Positions 59,605-64,000 of a DNA stretch of 64,000 nt are shown piece by piece. Positions within the stretch are counted from its first letter, which is position 1, and every line of letters starts with the position of its first letter. The notes under the pieces were generated by a model. It was not told the origin of the DNA and ran no database searches. It saw only the letters and a program-made list of their open reading frames with translations. A program made the translations under genes and the position numbers. Source of the DNA: Sphingopyxis fribergensis. Its GTDB lineage: Bacteria > Pseudomonadota > Alphaproteobacteria > Sphingomonadales > Sphingomonadaceae. Where the stretch lies: the NCBI RefSeq assembly GCF_000803645.1, contig NZ_CP009122.1, positions 4,812,501-4,876,500 on the forward strand, in the 5' to 3' direction.

Positions 59605-59835
59605 CTACTTTTTCCCGCGGAACCGCTCGAATTTGGCCTTTCCCTCGGCAGTCTCGACCGCGACATTGGCATTGCTGCATTCATCGCCGCGCTTGTCGCC
59701 CGCCGTGCAGCTTTGGACGACGTCGCGTGCCTCATCGAGATTGGCCTCGAAATATTGAACGCTGCGTGGCTCCGGCGGAGCACATGCTGTCAGGATCGTC
59801 AGGCTGGCGATCGCCAGCATCTTGAAAATGATCAT
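59605..59835 (-). CDS. EexN-type entry-exclusion lipoprotein
   Basis: A 76-residue lipoprotein: signal and lipobox (LTAC) in the first 18 residues, then the family pattern VQYFEANLDEARDVVQSCTAGD and CSNANVAVETAEGKAKFERFRGKK, with Cys pairs. EexN-type proteins block entry of related conjugative plasmids. It lies on the opposite strand, directly after the HEPN gene stop. GGAG lies 7 bases before the ATG. No conjugation genes are in view, so the element must be elsewhere or lost. Confidence 0.8.
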   Translation of the reverse strand: MIIFKMLAIASLTILTACAPPEPRSVQYFEANLDEARDVVQSCTAGDKRGDECSNANVAVETAEGKAKFERFRGKK

Positions 59836-60044
59836 CGTCACCTCCGACGATCAACTCTAGCGTCGGCGACCCGGTCCATGCAGTGGCGATTTGAGATTTA
59901 GAACCAAATTGAGGCTAGTTCTCCGTCCATCGGCCTATGTGAGCCAGTTTTGCGCCATTCTTAGCTCTCTCTCAAGCGTCGCATTGGGCGGCGAGGCTCA
60001 AGGGAACGATTGAGGAAATCCGTCGCAAAAGCTAGTTTGCAACG

Positions 60045-61121
60045 ATGAGCGAACCACCAGCACCGCGCGGACAGCGCCTCGTCACACCATATGCTTTCAT
60101 CGATACCGAGGCTTTTCGTGCGGCGGGTCTCGACTGGCAATCGCGAACTTGGTCCAGCCTGATCGATCTAGCGTCGAAGAGCACGCTCGAGCCGATCACG
60201 ACTTCCATCACCACGCGGGAGGTTGAAGCGAGACTTTCGGAAGCGCTGGCGGAGGCGGAAGCAGCAGCGAAGAAGCACGGCGCGATTTTTGGCCAGCTTG
60301 GAGAAAGCGGTCCCTTTGGTGATACCGATCCAGCCGATCGGAAGGCACTGCTTCACGCGCGCTTTCGAGAATTCCTAGCGACAGCAAAATTTACCGAAAT
60401 CCCCGTTGTTGCCGATCACAAAGCGATTTTTGACGATTATTTTGCTGGTGCTGCGCCCTTTGGGGAGGGCAAAAAAAAGAGCGAGTTTCCGGACGCCTTT
60501 GTGCTGTCGAGCCTCCTCGCCTGGATCCGGCCCGGTCGACCCAGAATATATGTGGTTGGCAAGGATCCGGACCTGGTGAAATTCTGCGAGGGACGGGACG
60601 ATCTGATCCAATTGGACTCCGTTGCCCAGCTTCTCTCGCTGGCTCTGGCGTCAGCCCAGTTGGTGAAGCGTCTTGAAGCGCATGTCCGTGGAGACGCGTC
60701 CCTGCTCGAAAGGCTGAGGGCACGCCTTAACTCCTATCGTCCGCGCCGTGTCGATATCGAGGTTGAAGATGTCGAGTTCTTCGATCTTGAGATTTCGAGC
60801 GTGTTTCTCGTCGACGAATCCGAGGAGGGACAGGATTTTGTCCTTGAGGTCGAAGTCTTGGCTGAGGTCGAAGCCGACGTTCGTGAGACGGGTCATGAGT
60901 ATGTCATCTCGCGGCGGGGAGAGCCTGATTTGGATATTCGGACTTACCATGCTCGTCCAACTTCCAGCGCGGCTATTTATGTTGAGGTGCTGGTGTCCGA
61001 GGACGATAGTGGCGAAGAGCCAGCCTTGGTGACGACCGATTGGGCTATCACATCGGGCGATATCGAGATCAAATTGCCATCTCAGTTCAGCAGGCGTGAA
61101 ATCACCCTCGAGGCGCGGTGA
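60045..61121 (+). CDS. PIN-like domain protein (DUF4935 type)
   Basis: A 358-residue protein. The N-terminal 180 residues show a PIN-like ribonuclease pattern: Asp in FIDTEAFRAAG, Glu in TTREVEARL, and SEFPDAFVLSSL. The remaining 180 residues are beta-rich and acidic (DIEVEDVEFFDLEISSVFLVDESEEGQDFVLEVEV) with no recognised family. It is likely an RNA-cleaving effector in this defence-like island. No obvious antitoxin neighbour was found. The start is ATG 60045; no strong ribosome site is visible. Confidence 0.7.
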   Translation: MSEPPAPRGQRLVTPYAFIDTEAFRAAGLDWQSRTWSSLIDLASKSTLEPITTSITTREVEARLSEALAEAEAAAKKHGAIFGQLGESGPFGDTDPADRKALLHARFREFLATAKFTEIPVVADHKAIFDDYFAGAAPFGEGKKKSEFPDAFVLSSLLAWIRPGRPRIYVVGKDPDLVKFCEGRDDLIQLDSVAQLLSLALASAQLVKRLEAHVRGDASLLERLRARLNSYRPRRVDIEVEDVEFFDLEISSVFLVDESEEGQDFVLEVEVLAEVEADVRETGHEYVISRRGEPDLDIRTYHARPTSSAAIYVEVLVSEDDSGEEPALVTTDWAITSGDIEIKLPSQFSRREITLEAR

Positions 61122-61212
61122 CGCCAAAATCCTTCGTTGACGCCACCGGAGCGTTGCCAGTTTCGACGCTTTCCAGATTTCAGATGAAATTTTTTCCATT
61201 TTTTTAATGCAA

Positions 61213-61284
61213 ATTTTCTGCGCAGCAAATATCAAGGTTTTTCCGAATATTCACTTTTAGGGTGATTTTTGCTGGGCACAAAAT
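61213..61284. promoter_or_regulatory. Candidate AbiEi operator: paired inverted repeats
   Basis: ATTTTCTGCGCAGCAAA (61213-61229) and, on the opposite strand, ATTTTGTGCCCAGCAAA (61284-61268) agree at 15 of 17 positions. They lie in the AT-rich leader directly before the AbiEi start codon. AbiEi antitoxins are known to bind inverted repeats before their own operon, so this is a likely autoregulatory site. Confidence 0.6.
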
Positions 61285-62382
61285 ATGGCCGAATTTGAAA
61301 ATTCTCAGCGCGAATTGCTCGATGCGCTTTTGGAGGCGCTTTTGGCGCTGCCGCAGTCGCACGCGCAAATCGAGCGATATGAGGTCGAAATCGGGCCTCG
61401 CGGCCGCGCCGACGCCCTGATCGGCGCATATATCGGCCGCCAGCCGCTCTTATTGCTTGTCGAAATCAAGGCGCAGCTTTTTCCGCGCGATGTGCGCGAA
61501 GCAATCTGGCAGCTTCGGAATAATCAGGCCCATCTCAGCAATTCCGGTGACGACCGGGAAATCATTCCTTTTTTTGTCGCCCGTGCGATCTCGCCGGGCG
61601 CTCGAGAGATTTTTCGGGAAGAGCGCGTCGGATATTACGACCTCGGAGGCTCGCTTTATATTCCGGGGAAAAAGGCATTCATATTTCTCGATAAACCGGC
61701 TCCGAAAAAAGGGACGAAGAAATTCGATTCCATTTTTCAGGGGCAAAAGGCGCGCGCACTCCATGAAATTTATGAGAGGCGGCAGGACTGGCTGGGCGTG
61801 AAGGATCTCGCCGATGCGAGCGGCGTATCGCCCGCTACGGCTTCCGAGACCCTCACGGAACTCGAACGGCGCGAGTGGGTGGATGTGCAGGGGGCGGGTC
61901 CGTCGAAACAGCGTCGATTGCGCGCCGCACGGCCCCTTCTCGAAGCTTGGACCAGCTATGCGAGCGATCAGAAGGCGCCGACAGTGCGGCGTTACTATGT
62001 CCCGAAAGGGAGTGACGCACTGGCGCTGGCGCTGCGCCTTGATCAGGCGTGCGACGAGGCGAAAGCCGCCTATGCGGTCACCGGCGAGGTAGCCGCTCAA
62101 ATCTATGCCCCCTATCTTTCTTCCATCTCGCAGCTTCGTTGCCGGATCGAGCCCGGGCAGAAGCTGATCGAGGCGCTGCTCAATCTCGACGCCCGGCCCG
62201 TGGCGGAGGGGTGGAATCTCGGTATCATCGAGGCGAAGAGCCGGCGCGATGTCGCGGTCGGCCAACGGATCGATGGCGTCTGCTATGCGCCGCCGCTGCA
62301 GGTCTATCTCGACCTGCTCCAGGCGTCCGGCCGTTCCCGTGAATTGGCGATGCACCTCCGTAGCGAATGTCTGGATAAATAA
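61285..62382 (+). CDS. AbiEi-like type IV antitoxin with nuclease-like N-terminus
   Basis: A 365-residue protein. Residues 30-70 resemble a restriction-like core (GPRGRADALIGAYI then LLLLVEIKAQ). The middle contains a winged helix (WLGVKDLADASGVSPATASETLTELERREWVDV), typical of the AbiEi transcriptional regulator. The C-terminus is alpha/beta. In type IV systems AbiEi represses the operon and neutralises the AbiEii nucleotidyltransferase without direct binding. It is coupled to the next gene through a TAATG overlap. Whether the N-terminus is a real nuclease is open. Confidence 0.75.
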   Translation: MAEFENSQRELLDALLEALLALPQSHAQIERYEVEIGPRGRADALIGAYIGRQPLLLLVEIKAQLFPRDVREAIWQLRNNQAHLSNSGDDREIIPFFVARAISPGAREIFREERVGYYDLGGSLYIPGKKAFIFLDKPAPKKGTKKFDSIFQGQKARALHEIYERRQDWLGVKDLADASGVSPATASETLTELERREWVDVQGAGPSKQRRLRAARPLLEAWTSYASDQKAPTVRRYYVPKGSDALALALRLDQACDEAKAAYAVTGEVAAQIYAPYLSSISQLRCRIEPGQKLIEALLNLDARPVAEGWNLGIIEAKSRRDVAVGQRIDGVCYAPPLQVYLDLLQASGRSRELAMHLRSECLDK

Positions 62383-63290
62383 TGCCCAAACCACAGACGA
62401 TCAGCGGCTATGAGGACATGGTCACCGACGCGTGCGAGCGCGTACTGGTCACGCTCCTGCGCGGGCTTGGACCATGGAAGGATTCGGTCTTTCTCGTCGG
62501 CGGACTCGCGCCGCGCTATCTCGTGACCGCCAGGCCGCCGAAAGTCCCGAAACATGCGGGCACGGGTGACGTCGATATCGTCGTCGACGTCGGAATCCTC
62601 ACGACGACCGAAGCCTACAGTACGCTAGAAGAAAATCTAAAGGCGATGAACTTCGAGCGCGCCGAGAATGAAAAGGGTGCGAAGCAATCCTGGCGGTGGC
62701 GCGCCGAGATCGAGGACGGCACGACGATGATCCTCGAGTTTCTGGCGGACTCGCCGGAACTTGGAGGCGGCAAGGTAAAGGAACTTCCTTCGGACGGAAA
62801 TGTCTCGGCGTTGAACATCCCCCACGCTTCCATGGTGTTCGACCATCACGGGACCGTCGAAATCACGGCGGACCTGCTGAACGGTAAGGGCCGTGCCACC
62901 GAGGTCGTGCGCTACGCTGATATCGTCACCTTCACCTGTCTCAAGGCCTTTGCTTTCGATCAGAGGTTCGAGCGCAAGGATGCGCACGACCTGATCTACT
63001 GCATCGAGAATCTGGAAGGTGGCGTCGGCGCGGCGCAATCCGCATTCGCGGCTGCACTGACCGGTCCGCATGCCGAGGCGATACGCGAGGCTCTTACTCG
63101 CATGGCGGCTCGCTTCCGCGATCCCAATCCCGACGAGAGCTATTTGCGCGACGGGCCCGTCGCCGTGGCAAGTTTCGAAGACGACGAAGCCGATGTCTCG
63201 GCCGACCCCGATCTGCTGAACGCCCGGATCTTGCGGCAGCGACATGCCGCGGAAATTATGGCCGACTTCCTCAAGGCATTCGAAATCTGA
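62382..63290 (+). CDS. AbiEii-like nucleotidyltransferase toxin
   Basis: A 302-residue protein of the AbiEii/AbiGii toxin-like nucleotidyltransferase group. It has FLVGGLAPRYL followed by GTGDVDIVVDVGIL, the acidic active-site pair, plus a later ETMILEFL-type strand (TMILEFLADS). The toxin probably transfers nucleotides onto tRNA or another target. It starts on the stop codon of the antitoxin gene. The two form a compact toxin-antitoxin operon at the end of the island. Confidence 0.75.
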   Translation: MPKPQTISGYEDMVTDACERVLVTLLRGLGPWKDSVFLVGGLAPRYLVTARPPKVPKHAGTGDVDIVVDVGILTTTEAYSTLEENLKAMNFERAENEKGAKQSWRWRAEIEDGTTMILEFLADSPELGGGKVKELPSDGNVSALNIPHASMVFDHHGTVEITADLLNGKGRATEVVRYADIVTFTCLKAFAFDQRFERKDAHDLIYCIENLEGGVGAAQSAFAAALTGPHAEAIREALTRMAARFRDPNPDESYLRDGPVAVASFEDDEADVSADPDLLNARILRQRHAAEIMADFLKAFEI

Positions 63291-63342
63291 TGACGAAGGC
63301 TGTGATCGCAGTTTCGTTCCGGCGCATTCCAAGAGCTTGCCC

Positions 63343-64000
63343 GTGAACAAAGCGATCATAGTCGGCGCGAGTTCAGGGATCGGCCGAGAGCTGGCGATGC
63401 TGCTCTCGCATCATGGCTATTCGGTTGGCGTCACCAGTCGGCGCCGCGACCTGCTCGCCAATCTCGCTGGCAATTCTTCCGGTTCGATAATCTACGAGGC
63501 GTTCGACGTGGCCGACACGACCGCGATGCAACGCGGACTCGCCGCCCTGATCGAGCGGCTTGGCGGGCTCGACTTGCTGGTGATCAGTGCCGGGGTCGGC
63601 CACATAAATGCCGATCTTGTCTGGGAGGCGGAACGCGAGACCATCGCGGTGAATGTCGAAGGTTTCGCGGCCGCGGCCAATATCGGCATGCAGCACTTCA
63701 TCGCCCAAGGCACGGGGCATCTGGTGGCCATTTCGTCGATCGCGGGATTGCGGGGAAGCGGCGACGCGCCTGCCTACAATGCGTCCAAGGCCTTCGTCTC
63801 CAACTATATGGAGGCGCTACGCCAGAACATGGCGCGCCGGGGCCTGCCGATTGCAACGACCGACGTGCGGCCCGGCTTCGTCGACACCGCGATGGCGAAG
63901 GGTGACGGACTCTTCTGGGTTGCTTCGCCTGAAAAGGCGGCGAAGCAGATCTACGGCGCCATCCGCGCCCGTAAGTCTCATGCCTATGTCACCAAACGCT
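63343..64000 (+). CDS. Short-chain dehydrogenase/reductase, 3' end outside window
   Basis: The frame opens at GTG 63343 and continues beyond the window (219 codons seen). The N-terminal Rossmann motif is VGASSGIG, the NAG-like region is LVISAGVGHIN, and the catalytic Ser and YNASK lie in ISSIAGLRGSGDAPAYNASKAF. It is an NAD(P)-dependent oxidoreductase of unknown substrate. AAGAG precedes the start. It begins 52 bases after the toxin gene and is probably outside the defence block. Confidence 0.85.
   Translation, partial: MNKAIIVGASSGIGRELAMLLSHHGYSVGVTSRRRDLLANLAGNSSGSIIYEAFDVADTTAMQRGLAALIERLGGLDLLVISAGVGHINADLVWEAERETIAVNVEGFAAAANIGMQHFIAQGTGHLVAISSIAGLRGSGDAPAYNASKAFVSNYMEALRQNMARRGLPIATTDVRPGFVDTAMAKGDGLFWVASPEKAAKQIYGAIRARKSHAYVTKR

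Noticed and set aside
1..64000. CRISPR array, rRNA, tRNA or intact insertion sequence
   Set aside because: No regularly spaced repeats, RNA gene signatures or transposase motifs were seen on reading.

Overview
The window is high-GC DNA of an alphaproteobacterial sphingomonad type (Sphingopyxis, Novosphingobium or Sphingobium would all fit). The evidence is four large TonB-dependent receptors, a sphingomonad-style copper cluster, a DUF932/ParB/DUF2493/DUF736 accessory set, a luxI-phyH pair, and a lasso-peptide cluster with its own isopeptidase and FecI/FecR/TonB receptor. Most of it looks like accessory DNA (a megaplasmid or a stack of genomic islands). No rRNA, tRNA, CRISPR array or intact transposase was seen.

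Region 1 (1-19.6 kb) is metal handling, mainly copper. It holds a glutaredoxin/MauE membrane protein divergent from a MerR regulator with a textbook MerR operator, a TonB receptor, an orphan nuclease-like gene, a membrane cytochrome c, a copper P-type ATPase, copD, copC, a CnrYXH-like anti-sigma/sensor/ECF-sigma operon, a CopA-type multicopper oxidase, CopB, and DUF305, DUF411 and lipoprotein genes ending in a truncated DUF411 copy.

Region 2 (19.7-36.2 kb) is nutrient uptake and regulation. A TonB receptor, a LysR regulator, an amino-acid ABC transporter with both permeases fused, and a cystathionine beta-lyase-like enzyme suggest import and cleavage of a sulfur-containing amino-acid compound. 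A second TonB receptor is followed by two PepSY membrane proteins and a HutC-type regulator. Then come an AraC regulator, a divergent methyltransferase, and an alpha/beta-hydrolase-fold protein that has lost its nucleophile.

Region 3 (36.4-42.4 kb) is mobile-element backbone: DUF932, ParB-like, Toprim and DUF2493 proteins. The first two genes are each preceded by the same structured leader (outer stem, TGARA bulge, inner stem, GAGAGTC loop) ending at the ribosome binding site. An 80-base inverted repeat lies before the DUF2493 gene.

Region 4 (42.6-54.8 kb) is the most interesting part. A quorum-sensing set (luxR, luxI, phyH, gntR) runs in the same direction into a lasso-peptide operon with two precursors of equal length, a fused B protein and the cyclase. 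On the opposite strand follow the lasso isopeptidase, an STN-domain TonB receptor, FecR and an ECF sigma factor. Together they suggest cell-density-controlled production with a dedicated re-uptake, sensing and degradation route.

Region 5 (55.1-64 kb) is a defence-like island: a second nuclease-like orphan, a lipid kinase, DUF736, a nucleotidyltransferase-HEPN protein, an EexN entry-exclusion lipoprotein, a PIN-like protein, and an AbiEi/AbiEii toxin-antitoxin pair with a candidate operator. A short-chain dehydrogenase runs off the right end.
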